From: JASBRS01 sp964496495
Lineage (GTDB): Bacteria; Deinococcota; Deinococci; Deinococcales; Trueperaceae
Assembly: GCA_964496495.1 (NCBI GenBank)
Contig: CAZBZU010000002.1
Coordinates: 1 to 64,000, forward strand
Length of the DNA stretch: 64,000 nucleotides
Reading direction: 5' to 3'
Part shown: positions 25,673 to 34,823 of the stretch, one piece after another
Numbering within the stretch: position 1 is the first letter of the stretch
Layout: each line of letters starts with the position of its first letter
The notes under the pieces: model-generated
What the model saw: only the letters and a program-made list of their open reading frames with translations
What the model was told of the DNA's origin: nothing
Databases searched by the model: none
Position numbers and translations under genes: made by a program

Positions 25673-26134
25673 ATGAATGCCGAGGTGGGCTCCCCCATGG
25701 TGTGTCAGATCAACCTGGTCGTGCGGAGTGTCGCGGCGTCGGTCGCGTTCTACCGCAGGCTCGGCCTCGTGGTGGAGGAGGCCGCGGCTCCGGAATGGGT
25801 GCGCCACCACGCTACCGTGGTCATGCGCAACGGCGTCCGGCTGGAGCTGGACAGCCGCGCCTTCGCCCGGGACTGGAACCCGGGTTCCAGGGCCGGCGAG
25901 GGCGTGTCAGGGGGCGTGCTGTTCTTCGGTGTCGACACGCGAGGGGCGGTCGACACCGTGTTCGAGCGAATGACGGCGGCGGGCAGTCCCGTACAGAAGG
26001 CTCCGGAGGACGCCTTCTGGGGTGCGCGATACGCGATTCTCGAGGATCCGGACGGCAATGCCGTCGGCATCATGAGCCCCATGGAGCCTTCCCGCCGGTT
26101 CGCGCCGCCGCGCCCGCCAGAGAGCCCCACGTGA
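25673..26134 (+). CDS. VOC (glyoxalase/bleomycin-resistance) family protein
   Basis: A 153-residue single-domain VOC protein. It opens with VCQINLVVRSVAASVAFYRR and LGL, has VFERMTAAG and a final EDPDGNAVGIMSPME, the usual last strand with the metal-ligand Glu region. Such proteins are metal-dependent dioxygenases, isomerases or drug-binding proteins. GAAGGAGGG precedes ATG 25673; a later ATG at 25697 is possible. No informative neighbour. Confidence 0.85.
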   Translation: MNAEVGSPMVCQINLVVRSVAASVAFYRRLGLVVEEAAAPEWVRHHATVVMRNGVRLELDSRAFARDWNPGSRAGEGVSGGVLFFGVDTRGAVDTVFERMTAAGSPVQKAPEDAFWGARYAILEDPDGNAVGIMSPMEPSRRFAPPRPPESPT

Positions 26135-26238
26135 GGCCCCGGCTTCACGCCGGGCGGCGTTCTGCGAACAGGATCCACGGCGCATGCCGCGGCGGACTTG
26201 ACGTTGCCCCCGGGGGGAGATCCTAGGATCGTCGTGCC

Positions 26239-26660
26239 ATGAACGAGTCGACGAGTCCGAAGGGCGTGACGCAAGAAGCCATGCGGGTCGAGCGAGCCGG
26301 CGCGAACGAGCCGGTGCCGTCGGGAGCAGGCGGCGGCAGCGCCGCTTGCCTCGCTCCCAGGAGCCTGCTTGGTTGGTCGCCTCCCGATCTGGAGGCCGAT
26401 ACCCGCGTGAAGCGCTTTGTGGATCGGGCGCTGCCGCGGAGCGGGGCCCAGGGTGTGCCCTACCTCGTCGCAGTCATCGCCCTGCTGAACGTGGGACCGC
26501 GGCTGGCGGGGCCGGCTGGTCCCTGCTGGCCTTGTTCGCGTTCGTGGGGGTCGCCCTGGGGATGAGCTCGATCGCCAGCGCGCGGGCCTGGGTGCTCGAT
26601 GGCCGGATCTTCGACGCGGTGCTCAGCGCCCGTTGGCGTGTGCCGACCGCCTCAGTGTAG
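26239..26660 (+). pseudogene. Small membrane protein gene with a frameshift
   Basis: From ATG 26239 the frame reads to YLVAVIALLNVGPRLAGPAG, then loses sense and stops near 26563. A second frame continues at the same place with WSLLALFAFVGVALGMSSIA and ends TASV at 26660. Joined, they give about 140 residues with two hydrophobic segments and a basic tail. A one-base loss (or two-base gain) near 26520, within a GC-rich ggctggtccctgctgg stretch, would explain it. A real mutation or a sequencing error are both possible. A TAGGAT box at 26224-26229 lies only 9 bases before the ATG. Confidence 0.5.
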
Positions 26661-26696
26661 GGTGGTCTCCAAGGGCGTGAAATTGGAGGGGCTGTC

Positions 26697-28004
26697 ATGG
26701 GTCGTGTACGTGTTGGTGCGTTATCGGTCGGGATCTTGCTGTTGGTGGTGGCCTTGGCCGCCTGCAACTCCTCGCCTGCGACGGGCAGCTTGAAGGTGAC
26801 GCTGAGCGGGCTCCCGAGCGGCGTGAACGGCGCCGTCAGCGTGACCGGCCCGGGCGGCTACGCGACGACCGTCACGACCACCACCACCCTCGCGGGCCTG
26901 ACGCCGGGCACCTACGCGGTCGCAGCCGCGCCGGCGCTGAACGGGAATGCCATCGTGCCGACGGCGTACGACGGCAGCGTGTCGGCCGCCACGGTGAGCG
27001 TGCAGCAGAACGCCACCGCGTCCACCAGCGTGAGCTATGCCACCAGGCCCGGCTCGGGGCACCTGTGGGTGCCGGTCTGGCCGGTGGGGCCGGGTCAGGC
27101 CGTGTCGTATGCGAGCAGCAGCCTGGCGACCTCGGGCTCGCCCGCGGTGGACGTGACGCTCACCAGCGCCACCGACGCGGGCGAGGCGTTGGCCTTCGAT
27201 GGCGCCGGGAACCTGTGGGTGTCGGACTACAAGGGGTACATCTACCAGTACGGCGTGGCGCAGCTGGATGGCTCGGGCACGACCACGCCGGCGGTGACGA
27301 TCGATGCCACGGCCTACGGCTCCATCGGAGGACTGGCGTTCGATGCCGCGGGGAACCTGTGGGTCGCGGGCTTCGGGAGCTCGAAGCTGCTGGCGTACTC
27401 GCCCGCGCAGCTCGCCGCGGGCGGGGCGGTGACGCCGACGGCAGTGATCAGCGCGACCTCGACGCCGAGCCTGTCGAAGCCGACCGGGCTGGCGTTCGAT
27501 GCGTCCGGCGACCTGTGGGTCTCGAACTCCGGTACCGGCGTCAGCACGGTGGTGGCGTTCGCGCCTACTCAGCTCGCCACCGGCAGCCCGACGCCGACGG
27601 TGACGATCAGCCCGAACGGCACGCCGAGCCTGTCGCGGCCGGGCGGGCTGGCGTTCGACGCCGCCGGGAACCTGTGGGTGGCGAACCTGACCAGCACCAC
27701 GGTGGTGCGCTTCGACGCCGCGCAGCTGGCGGCGCCCGGCGGGAGCCCGACGCCGGCGGCCACCATCGCGAGCGGCTCGTTCGCCAGCAGCGGCGGGCCG
27801 TGGGGGCTGGCCATCGACGCCAGCGGCGCCCTGTGGGTGGCCGAGAGCTACGCGGCGGATCTGCGGCGCTTCTCGAACCCGGACTCGCTCACGGGAACCG
27901 TGGCGCCGGCGCCCGACACGGTCATCTCCGCGTTGCCGGAACCCGACCTGATCGAGATCGCGTTCAGTCCGGCGCCGGCGAACCTGCCCATCCAGGCGCC
28001 GTAG
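26697..28004 (+). CDS. Lipoprotein with NHL-like beta-propeller repeats (paralog 1)
   Basis: A 435-residue exported lipoprotein with lipobox LAAC (Cys23). After it comes a ~110-residue beta-sandwich-like domain (GSLKVTLSGLPSGVNGAVSV, TGPGGYATTV, LTPGTYAV). Then about six repeats follow, each containing a form of GLAFDAAGNLWVANL and spaced 40-50 residues apart, as in NHL or SMP-30-type propellers. Each repeat also has a QLA--GSPTPAVTI segment. Two paralogs with the same architecture are at 31962 and 49221. It is probably displayed on the outside of the cytoplasmic membrane or cell; the ligand is unknown. A TAGGGT box at about 26658 overlaps the end of the preceding frame. Confidence 0.85.
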   Translation: MGRVRVGALSVGILLLVVALAACNSSPATGSLKVTLSGLPSGVNGAVSVTGPGGYATTVTTTTTLAGLTPGTYAVAAAPALNGNAIVPTAYDGSVSAATVSVQQNATASTSVSYATRPGSGHLWVPVWPVGPGQAVSYASSSLATSGSPAVDVTLTSATDAGEALAFDGAGNLWVSDYKGYIYQYGVAQLDGSGTTTPAVTIDATAYGSIGGLAFDAAGNLWVAGFGSSKLLAYSPAQLAAGGAVTPTAVISATSTPSLSKPTGLAFDASGDLWVSNSGTGVSTVVAFAPTQLATGSPTPTVTISPNGTPSLSRPGGLAFDAAGNLWVANLTSTTVVRFDAAQLAAPGGSPTPAATIASGSFASSGGPWGLAIDASGALWVAESYAADLRRFSNPDSLTGTVAPAPDTVISALPEPDLIEIAFSPAPANLPIQAP

Positions 28005-28119
28005 CGTCGCGATCGGCAGGCTCCGCCGCCTCGACGGTGCTGGCGGCTGTTCGGGCCATGGGCGATCTCTGGGGAGGCGGACTTGGTCGATCTGTCTGAC
28101 CGCCCTTGGGGAGGATTAC

Positions 28120-28891
28120 ATGATGCGCATCCTCACCACGACCGTACGATCAGGAAGCGTCGTCGAGCGGGCAGGGGCCGTGTCTTCGTCGTGCGCCTCC
28201 CCTGGCCGCTCGCACGTGGCGGGATCCGATGGGTTTGCGACCGGAGGGGCTAAGGGGGACGGGGAGCACGAGGGGGCGCTGGTGCAACTCAACGGCTGGG
28301 TCTACCAGAACATCGTGGAGAACATCCACGAGGGGTTGTACCTGACCGACACGGACAGGGTCATCACCTTCTGGAACAAGGCGGCGGCGGAGATCACCGG
28401 CTTCAGCGCCGACGAGGTGGTGGGCCCTGCGTGCTTCGACAACATCCTGACGCACATCGACGGCAAGGGGAACCAGACGAGTGGCGCCGCTACCAGATGC
28501 CCTTCGGGCTGCTCTTCGTCGACATCGATCGCTTCAAGGCGCTCAACGATGCCTACGGGCATGAAGTGGGGGACAGGGTCCTGAGGGCCGTGGCCAAGAC
28601 GCTCGTACGCAGTTCCAGGTCGTTCGATCTCTACGGCTGGTGGGGGGCGAGGAGTCCGTCGGGGCCCTTCGGAACGTCGACCTGGAGGGGCTGACGGCGG
28701 TCGGTGAGCGCGTCTTGCAGCTCGTGCGGAACGCCTTCATCGACCACGAGGGAGAGCACTTCCACGTGACCGCGTCTGTCGGGGCGACGCTGGCCCTCGA
28801 AGGCGACACCGTGGACAGCTTCGTCCGCAGGGCCGATCGCCTGATGTACCGCAGCAAGTCCGAAGGGCGCGACCGGCTGACGGTTGGATGA
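28120..28891 (+). pseudogene. PAS-GGDEF diguanylate cyclase gene broken by two frameshifts
   Basis: Frame 1 (28120 onward) encodes a PAS domain: VENIHEGLYLTDTDRVITFW, NKAAAEITGFSADEVVG. It then goes out of frame near 28480. Frame 2 continues with GLLFVDIDRFKALNDAYGHE, the start of a GGDEF domain. Frame 3, from about 28640, gives VGGEESVGALRN, the active-site loop, and ends ADRLMYRSKSEGRD. The loop reads GGEES where functional enzymes have GGEEF or GGDEF, and about 50 residues between PAS and GGDEF are missing. The gene cannot make a working cyclase as it stands. Confidence 0.75.
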
Positions 28892-29004
28892 GACCGGTCA
28901 GCGTGCCACGTGGCGGGCGTAGGGGCACGCGTCGGCGCCGGCCGGGAGGCTACGCGCCGGCACCTTCGAGCCCGAAACCGACGAAGCTCGCTGGCGCCGG
29001 GTGG

Positions 29005-29601
29005 TCAAGGCCCCTGGCGTTGGTCGACGAGATCCATGGCGACGTCCATGGTGGCGCGAGCGAACGCATCCGGCGTGACGTCGAGGCCGAGGACGCCGAT
29101 GACGTCGCGCAGGGTACCGAGGTTCCCGAGATAGACGGCCAGCAGAGCCAGCAGAGACCGCACCTGGTCGTGAGGGTCCTCGCCGCCTGCCAATGCCGCC
29201 CTGACGAGCGCCATGAGGCTCTGCCGGAAGCGCTGCGCCACCTCGGGGTGCTTCTCGAGCGTTCGCTGGTTGTTCTGTGCGAAGCGGAGCCACGGCCCCA
29301 AGCGCCCCCGCAGCAGCTCGGCGATGCGCCGCAGGACCTCGCGGCGTACCTCGACCGACAGCGGCTGCGGCTGGTCGTCGACCCAGGACAGGAGCGCCTC
29401 GACAGGCTCCCCTTGCTGGCTGTCGACCACGGCGGCCAATAGCGCTTCCTTCGATGGGAAGTGATAGTACAGCGCCGCCTTGGTGATCCCCAGGCGCTCG
29501 GCCACCTCCCGCAAGGCCGTCTGCTCGTAGCCCTTGTCGTTGAACAGCTCCAGCGCCACGGCCACCGCGCGCTGCCGCGTGTCGGTGCGGCGAGGGCTCA
29601 T
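29005..29601 (-). CDS. TetR-family transcriptional regulator
   Basis: A 198-residue TetR repressor. The N-terminal helix-turn-helix covers residues 8-52: AVAVALELFNDKGYEQTALR and ITKAALYYHFPSKEALL. The ligand-binding domain is helical and unassigned. It is divergent from the MFS exporter gene, with a shared 149-base promoter region that carries a TetR-like inverted repeat, so it almost certainly represses the exporter and itself until a toxic ligand binds. Confidence 0.92.
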   Translation of the reverse strand: MSPRRTDTRQRAVAVALELFNDKGYEQTALREVAERLGITKAALYYHFPSKEALLAAVVDSQQGEPVEALLSWVDDQPQPLSVEVRREVLRRIAELLRGRLGPWLRFAQNNQRTLEKHPEVAQRFRQSLMALVRAALAGGEDPHDQVRSLLALLAVYLGNLGTLRDVIGVLGLDVTPDAFARATMDVAMDLVDQRQGP

Positions 29602-29657
29602 GCCGAGGGGCCGGTGGCGCGGCCCCCGCGGGCATGGCCGGTTCCCTGCCGATGCCC

Positions 29658-29690
29658 TACTTGACGGTAAGTAAACAATATATCTATCAT
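29658..29690 (+). promoter_or_regulatory. MFS promoter and probable TetR operator
   Basis: TTGACG at 29661-29666 and TATCAT at 29685-29690, 18 bases apart, form a good promoter toward the MFS gene. The inverted repeat tactt-gacggt-aagta (29658-29673) covers the -35 box, a normal place for a repressor site. A second caagtaa half-site lies near 29719. Confidence 0.6.
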
Positions 29691-29750
29691 CACCTCGATC
29701 TTGTCACCTACCGGGTGGCAAGTAAAGAGCGTTGACGGGAGCTTGCCATC

Positions 29751-31265
29751 ATGAACGCACGACCCTCGAGCAGGAGCGAAAGATCGGAGCCGAGGCGGTG
29801 GTGGGCGCTTGCCGCGCTGACCCTGCGCGGCCTGGTCTTCAACATCGACACCACGGTCCTCAACCTGGCGCTGCCGACGCTCTCCTCGGAGCTGCATGCG
29901 TCGACGGCGCAGCTGCAGTGGTTCGTAGCTGCCTACACGCTGGTCATGGCGGCCGTGATGCTGCCGGGCGGGCTGCTCGGCGACACCTTCGGCCGCAAGC
30001 GCTTCCTCGTCCTCGGCCTTATCGTGTTCGGCGTCGCCTCGTTGGCGTGCGCCTACGCCCCCAGCTCTGCGCTCTTCATCGCAGCGCGCTCGCTGGCCGG
30101 CCTGGCCGCGGGCTTCACCATGCCGCTCGGGCTGGCCATGGTCAGGATGCTGTTCGACGACGCCGAGCTGGCCACGGCGACGGCCGTGCTGATGGGGGCG
30201 ACGCTGGTGGCGGCGCCCGTGGGCCCGCTCCTGGGCGGTTGGCTGCTGTCCCACTTCTGGTGGGGCTCGGTGTTCCTCATCAACGTCCCGATCGTCGCGT
30301 TGGCGCTGGTCGGCGTGCTGGCGTTCATGCCGGAGAGCCCGGCGGGGCGGCGGAACGCGTTCGACGGCGTCGGCGTCGCTGCCTCGAGCGTCGGCCTGGT
30401 CGCCATGGTGTACGGGGTCATCGAGGCGGGCCAGCAGGGTTGGCTCGCCGCCACCGCGCTCGCGCCCCTGGTCGCGGGCGTGCTCGTGCTCGTCGGGTTC
30501 GTGCTCTGGGAGGGCAGACTGCAGCGCCGCGGGCAGCGCGGGCGGCTCCTCGACCTGCGGCTCTTCGGCTCGCCCGGCTTCACCTGGGGCACCGTCCTGC
30601 TCACCTTGATGACGTTCGCGATGTTCGGGATGACGTTCATCGCGCCGCAGTTCTTCCAGGCGATCAAGGGCCTGGGTCCGCAGGCGACGGCTATCCGCTT
30701 CCTCACCCTGACCGTCGGGGTGGTCGCCGGCACGCTGATCGGAACGCGGGTCCTGCCTCGTGCCGGCACGAAGCTGACGGTCGCAGCGGGGTTCGCCGTG
30801 CTGGCGGCGGGGCTGTTCCTGGGAGCGGCCACCGGCGTCGGCAGTGGCGATGGCTACATACTCAGTTGGATGACCGTCGTCGGGGTCGCCGTCGGGTTCG
30901 TGATGCCCGCCGCCAACGCCGCTGCGCTGGCCGCCCTGCCCCGCGCCCAGGCAGGCTCCGGCTCGGCGCTCGTCACCACCGCACGCATGGTCGGCGGCGC
31001 CTTCGGCGTGGCCATCCTCGGATCCGTTCTCAACGCCGGATACCAGGCGCGCCTCAGCTCCGCGGCGTTGCCGCCGGCCGCCGTGGACGCCGTCCGGAAG
31101 AGCGTCTTCGGCGGCATCGGCGTCGCGCGCCAGGCCCACTCGGCGACGCTCCTGGACGCCGTGCGGGTCGCCTTCACGGGAGGCATGGACGTCACGCTGG
31201 TGGTCTGCGGCGCCATCGCGCTGGTGGGCGCCGGGCTGGCCGTCGCCTACCTGCCGCGCGCCTAG
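29751..31265 (+). CDS. MFS efflux transporter, DHA2 (14-helix) family
   Basis: A 504-residue exporter of the EmrB/QacA type with about 14 helices. Motif D1/A regions are visible: IDTTVLNLALPTL in helix 1 and GGLLGDTFGRKRFL after helix 2. The motif C-like GPLLGGWLLSHF is present in helix 5. These proton-driven pumps export drugs, dyes or metabolites. It is divergently paired with the TetR gene, which should control it. Long ORFs on the other strand are GC-rich shadows. Confidence 0.92.
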   Translation: MNARPSSRSERSEPRRWWALAALTLRGLVFNIDTTVLNLALPTLSSELHASTAQLQWFVAAYTLVMAAVMLPGGLLGDTFGRKRFLVLGLIVFGVASLACAYAPSSALFIAARSLAGLAAGFTMPLGLAMVRMLFDDAELATATAVLMGATLVAAPVGPLLGGWLLSHFWWGSVFLINVPIVALALVGVLAFMPESPAGRRNAFDGVGVAASSVGLVAMVYGVIEAGQQGWLAATALAPLVAGVLVLVGFVLWEGRLQRRGQRGRLLDLRLFGSPGFTWGTVLLTLMTFAMFGMTFIAPQFFQAIKGLGPQATAIRFLTLTVGVVAGTLIGTRVLPRAGTKLTVAAGFAVLAAGLFLGAATGVGSGDGYILSWMTVVGVAVGFVMPAANAAALAALPRAQAGSGSALVTTARMVGGAFGVAILGSVLNAGYQARLSSAALPPAAVDAVRKSVFGGIGVARQAHSATLLDAVRVAFTGGMDVTLVVCGAIALVGAGLAVAYLPRA

Positions 31266-31337
31266 CTCCCGGGCGCGCTCCTGTCCGCGCAGCGCGCTGG
31301 CGCGTCGAGCATACCCAGACCGGATCTGTCGAGGTTG

Positions 31338-31757
31338 CTAGGCCCTGCCGGCGCGCGCGTAGAGCGAGCCGTAGACGAGCAACGAGAGGATGAAGCCGGC
31401 CGCCATCAGGAACGACCACCAGTCGTTGCCGCTGGCGAGCGTCAGGATCCCGGCGACGAACGACACGACCAGCAGGGTAGCGGCGGAGACGGCCAGCGTG
31501 CCCATGCCTCCGCTCGCCCTGCTCGCCGCCCGTACTACCAGCACCGCGCTCGCGAGCAGGGCGATACCGAGCAGCACGTGGAGGATGAGGAAGATCGTCG
31601 TCGCCACCTTGGCCGCGCCGGTTGCGTCCTGGGGCAGCCCCAGGAGACCCACGCCTATCCCCAGCAGGTACTGCGCCGCGAGCGTCAATACCGTGTGCCG
31701 GACCGATCGTTGAACCTTGCCTTGGGCGGGAGCGTCTTGCACGGCAGCGGTAGTCAC
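31338..31757 (-). CDS. Hypothetical integral membrane protein, four helices
   Basis: A 139-residue protein. After a polar N terminus (first 20 residues) come four hydrophobic segments at about 22-40, 50-70, 84-103 and 113-132, with only short loops. No family motif was recognised. Four-helix proteins of this size include cytochrome-b-like and DoxX-like types, but the heme histidines expected for those are not convincing. It is convergent with the MFS gene and probably transcribed alone. Confidence 0.6.
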   Translation of the reverse strand: MTTAAVQDAPAQGKVQRSVRHTVLTLAAQYLLGIGVGLLGLPQDATGAAKVATTIFLILHVLLGIALLASAVLVVRAASRASGGMGTLAVSAATLLVVSFVAGILTLASGNDWWSFLMAAGFILSLLVYGSLYARAGRA

Positions 31758-31961
31758 GAGATCGCCTCCTCAAGTGGTCGAGAACCTCGAACCTGTCACC
31801 GGGTAGCTTTGCATGGCGGGGGCGGGCTGGCGCGCACGTGCAAGACGGTGCTCGCGAATGCGGTCGTGGTGTCGAAGGCGGGCGGGCGCATCGGGGACGG
31901 CGAGCGACCCCGCGTCGATGGGCTAGAGTCGAGGCGAGAGCTCAAGCCGAAAGGGGGCGCC

Positions 31962-33260
31962 ATGCCTCGCGGACGTGTGGTGGTGCTGTCGCTGGTTGCA
32001 GGTGTTCTGGTGGTGGTGCTGGTCGCCTGCAACACCGCGCCGGCCACGGGAAGCATGACGGTGACGGTGAACGGACTGCCGGCCGGGCTGAGCGCCGCGG
32101 TGACGGTGACGGGGCCGGGCGGGTACGCGCAGGCCGTCACCGGCACCGCGACACTGACCGGCCTCGCGCCGGGCACGTACTCGCTGACCGTGGGGAGGGC
32201 AGCGACGACCGACACCATCGTGCCCACCCTCTACGACGGCACGGCAGCGCCTTCCTCGGTGACGCTGACGGCGAACGGGACGGCGTCCACCGCGGTCGAC
32301 TACGCCGTGCGGCCCGGCTCCGGGCACCTGTGGGTCCCGCTGGCAGGCGGGTCGCTGGAGGCCGAGGCGTACCCCAGCGGTAGCCTGGTGGCGTCGGGCG
32401 CTCCGGGGCAGGACGTCACGCTCGCCGCACCCACCAGCGAGGGTGAGTCGGTGGCCTTCGATGGCGCCGGCAACATGTGGGTCGGCGACTGCTCGGGCCG
32501 CGCCTATCGCTACAGCACCGCGCAGCTGGCGAGCTCCGGTTCGCCGGCGCCTAGCGTGACGATCGACGCCACCAGCCACGGCTGTGTAGCCGGCCTGGCC
32601 TTCGACGCGTCCGGCGACCTGTGGGCGACGATCTCGACCGCTTCGCAGGTGCTGGAGTTCACGCCCGCGCAGCTCGCCAGCGGCGGGGCGGTGCCGCCGG
32701 CGGTGACCATCGGCTCCGATAGCGCCTCCAGCCTGGCCGGTCCCATCGGCCTGGCGTTCAACGCGGCTGGCGACCTCTGGGTCGCGAACCTCTCGCGGAG
32801 CACGCTGGTGGAGTTCACGCCCGCGCAGCTCGCCGTTGGCGGCCTTCCCACCCCGGCGGTGACGATCGCTGCCGACGCCACGCCTAGCCTCTCCTCTCCC
32901 GCGGGGATGGCCTTCGACCCCGCCGGCAACCTGTGGGTGTCGAATGCCGTCACCAACACCGTGGTGCGCTACGACGCGGCCCAGCTCGCGACCTCCGGGA
33001 GCCCGACGCCGGCGGCGACCATCGCCAGCGGCTCGTTCGCCAGCGGCGCCACCACGGTCGGCCTGGCCTTCGACGCCAGCGGCGCCCTGTGGGTGGCGAG
33101 CAAGGGCTCGCACGACCTGCGGCGCTTCACCGACCCGGGAGCGTTGTCCGGCTCGGTGACGCCGGCGGCGGCCACCGTCATCACGGGCGTGCCGAGCAGC
33201 GACGTGACGATGCTGGCGTTCAGCCCGCCGCCGCCGGCGGTGCCGATCCAGGCGCCGTAG
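31962..33260 (+). CDS. Lipoprotein with NHL-like beta-propeller repeats (paralog 2)
   Basis: A 432-residue lipoprotein with lipobox LVAC (Cys23). The same order as paralog 1 is seen: beta-sandwich-like domain (GSMTVTVNGLPAGLSAAVTV, TGPGGYAQAV), then about six repeats with variants of GLAFDASGDLWATI and QLASGGAVPPAVTI, ending PIQAP as paralog 1 does. ATG 31962 follows AAAGGGGG; the longer frame to 31335 would destroy the signal peptide. A TAGAGT box at 31924-31929 is a likely -10. Its 3' end overlaps the convergent oxidoreductase gene by 41 bases. Confidence 0.85.
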   Translation: MPRGRVVVLSLVAGVLVVVLVACNTAPATGSMTVTVNGLPAGLSAAVTVTGPGGYAQAVTGTATLTGLAPGTYSLTVGRAATTDTIVPTLYDGTAAPSSVTLTANGTASTAVDYAVRPGSGHLWVPLAGGSLEAEAYPSGSLVASGAPGQDVTLAAPTSEGESVAFDGAGNMWVGDCSGRAYRYSTAQLASSGSPAPSVTIDATSHGCVAGLAFDASGDLWATISTASQVLEFTPAQLASGGAVPPAVTIGSDSASSLAGPIGLAFNAAGDLWVANLSRSTLVEFTPAQLAVGGLPTPAVTIAADATPSLSSPAGMAFDPAGNLWVSNAVTNTVVRYDAAQLATSGSPTPAATIASGSFASGATTVGLAFDASGALWVASKGSHDLRRFTDPGALSGSVTPAAATVITGVPSSDVTMLAFSPPPPAVPIQAP

Positions 33261-34245
33261 CACGCTCGAGCACCACGTTGCCGGCGATGCCCCCGCTCTC
33301 GAGCAGGGCGTTGGCGGCGGCCGCCTGCACGATGGGGAAGCGCCGGGCGATGAGCGGCTGGATGTGCCCTTGCTCGAGGAGCTGGAAGAGCGTGGCCCAG
33401 TCCTCCATGAACGGCCGCGGCCGGAGGCGCGACAGCGTCGTCCCGTACCCCTTGATGCGGTGGCCGTTGGGCAGCAGGTCGGTCGCCAGCGTGGTCCCCG
33501 CCATGCGGAGGAGGCCGCCGACCGTCAGCGGGTTGCCGAACGCCACCAGGACGCCTCCGCGCCGCAGCAGTCGCAGCCCGCGTCGCAGGTACGACCCGCC
33601 CACGCCGTCGAGCACGGCGTCGACACCCGCCGGCTCGTGCGCGCGCACGACCGCCACGACGTCGTCGCTGCGGTAGTCGATGGCCATGGCGCCGTACCCC
33701 GCCAGCACGCTGCGTTTGTCGCCGGACGCGACGCCGTACATGGTCAGCTTCGCCCGTCGCCCCAGATCGAGCAGGGCCGTGCCCACGCCGCCGCTCGCTC
33801 CGATCACCACGACGCGACCTCCAGATCGAACCTTGGCCGTGCGGTGCAGCGTCTGGTAGGCCACCATGTAGTTCAGCACCACGGGGGCGGCCAGGGCCGG
33901 CTCGACCGAGGCGGGAACGGGGACCAGGAGCCGCTCCCGAACGTAGGCGACCTCGGTATACCCGCCATACATCGTGAGGGCGGCCACCCGCCGACCCGGC
34001 TCCGCTGAGCGCACGCCGCCACCGACCGCGTCCACGGTGCCGACCACGGCATACCCCGGAACGAACGGCACGCGCGGAGCGAAAGGTGTCTGGCCGGTGC
34101 GGGCCTGAACATCGGGACGGCAGACCGGCGCGGCCAGGACCCGAATCCGCACCTCGCCCCGGCTTGGCGGGCGCACCGTCCGCTCCTCGACCTCCAGCAC
34201 CTCCGGGCCCCCCCGCCGCGTCGCCACCACACACCGGTACGTCAT
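33220..34245 (-). CDS. Medium-chain dehydrogenase/quinone oxidoreductase-like protein
   Basis: A 341-residue MDR-superfamily protein. The N-terminal GroES-like domain (VVATRRGGPEVLEVEE, PGYAVVGTVDAVG) lacks the Cys/His zinc ligands of true alcohol dehydrogenases. The Rossmann motif is VVIGASGGVGTALLDLG near residue 150, which favours NADPH. It resembles zinc-independent quinone oxidoreductases. The ATG 34245 start gives the family-standard N terminus. It overlaps the 3' end of the lipoprotein gene on the other strand, a convergent pair. Confidence 0.85.
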   Translation of the reverse strand: MTYRCVVATRRGGPEVLEVEERTVRPPSRGEVRIRVLAAPVCRPDVQARTGQTPFAPRVPFVPGYAVVGTVDAVGGGVRSAEPGRRVAALTMYGGYTEVAYVRERLLVPVPASVEPALAAPVVLNYMVAYQTLHRTAKVRSGGRVVVIGASGGVGTALLDLGRRAKLTMYGVASGDKRSVLAGYGAMAIDYRSDDVVAVVRAHEPAGVDAVLDGVGGSYLRRGLRLLRRGGVLVAFGNPLTVGGLLRMAGTTLATDLLPNGHRIKGYGTTLSRLRPRPFMEDWATLFQLLEQGHIQPLIARRFPIVQAAAANALLESGGIAGNVVLERATAPGSAPPAAAG

Positions 34246-34438
34246 GGCCGCTCCCCCTCCCGTGCGGGTCGTGCGGCCCCCCGCACGCCGCGCGCTCCGC
34301 GCACTTCCCGCCGCGCCCCCGTACGCGCACCCTCACGCTAGGTCACGTGAGTCACAGCCAGGAAAGCCATCCGTCCCGGCAGCCGCGGGGCGGTCTCCGA
34401 AAGGGCCGTCACGTCCTTCGCTCGGCGGTGTGTCGGGT

Positions 34439-34762
34439 CTAGGCCAGGTACTCCTCGCGCACGGGCGAGAAGACCTCGATGACGACGCAGTCGTCGAGCG
34501 CGTCGAAGGCGTGCTCGGTTCCGCCGGGGACGCACCAGGCGTCGCCGGGCCCGACCTCGCTGGACTCGCCGGCGATGGTGAAGCGTGCCCGCCCGCTCAG
34601 CAGCACGCCCGTCTGCTCGTGCGGGTGGCTGTGGGGTGGCAGGGCGCTGCCGGCCGCGAGGTGGAAGCGCACCATCATGGTGGTGGGGCCGTTGACCAGG
34701 TTGCGCATCTCAATGCCGTCCGCCAGCGGTCGGTAGCCGTCGTCCGCGTGTCGAGTGATCAT
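34439..34762 (-). CDS. Cupin-domain protein
   Basis: A 107-residue single cupin barrel. The first metal motif reads PPHSHPHEQTGVLLSGRARF, including the His-His-Gln/Glu set, and the second motif is PGDAWCVPGGTEHAF with its His. This supports a metal-binding cupin of unknown substrate, often a small dioxygenase or sugar-binding protein. No informative neighbours. Confidence 0.85.
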   Translation of the reverse strand: MITRHADDGYRPLADGIEMRNLVNGPTTMMVRFHLAAGSALPPHSHPHEQTGVLLSGRARFTIAGESSEVGPGDAWCVPGGTEHAFDALDDCVVIEVFSPVREEYLA

Positions 34763-34823
34763 GCCGGAGCATAGACCGTCCGCGGCGCGGGGGGCCCAGG
34801 GCCCTGTCGGCGCCGCTGCAGGG

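Noticed and set aside
29598..31139. 513-codon - strand frame opposite the MFS gene
   Set aside because: Highly Arg/Glu/Gly-rich shadow; the MFS frame has 14 helices and family motifs.
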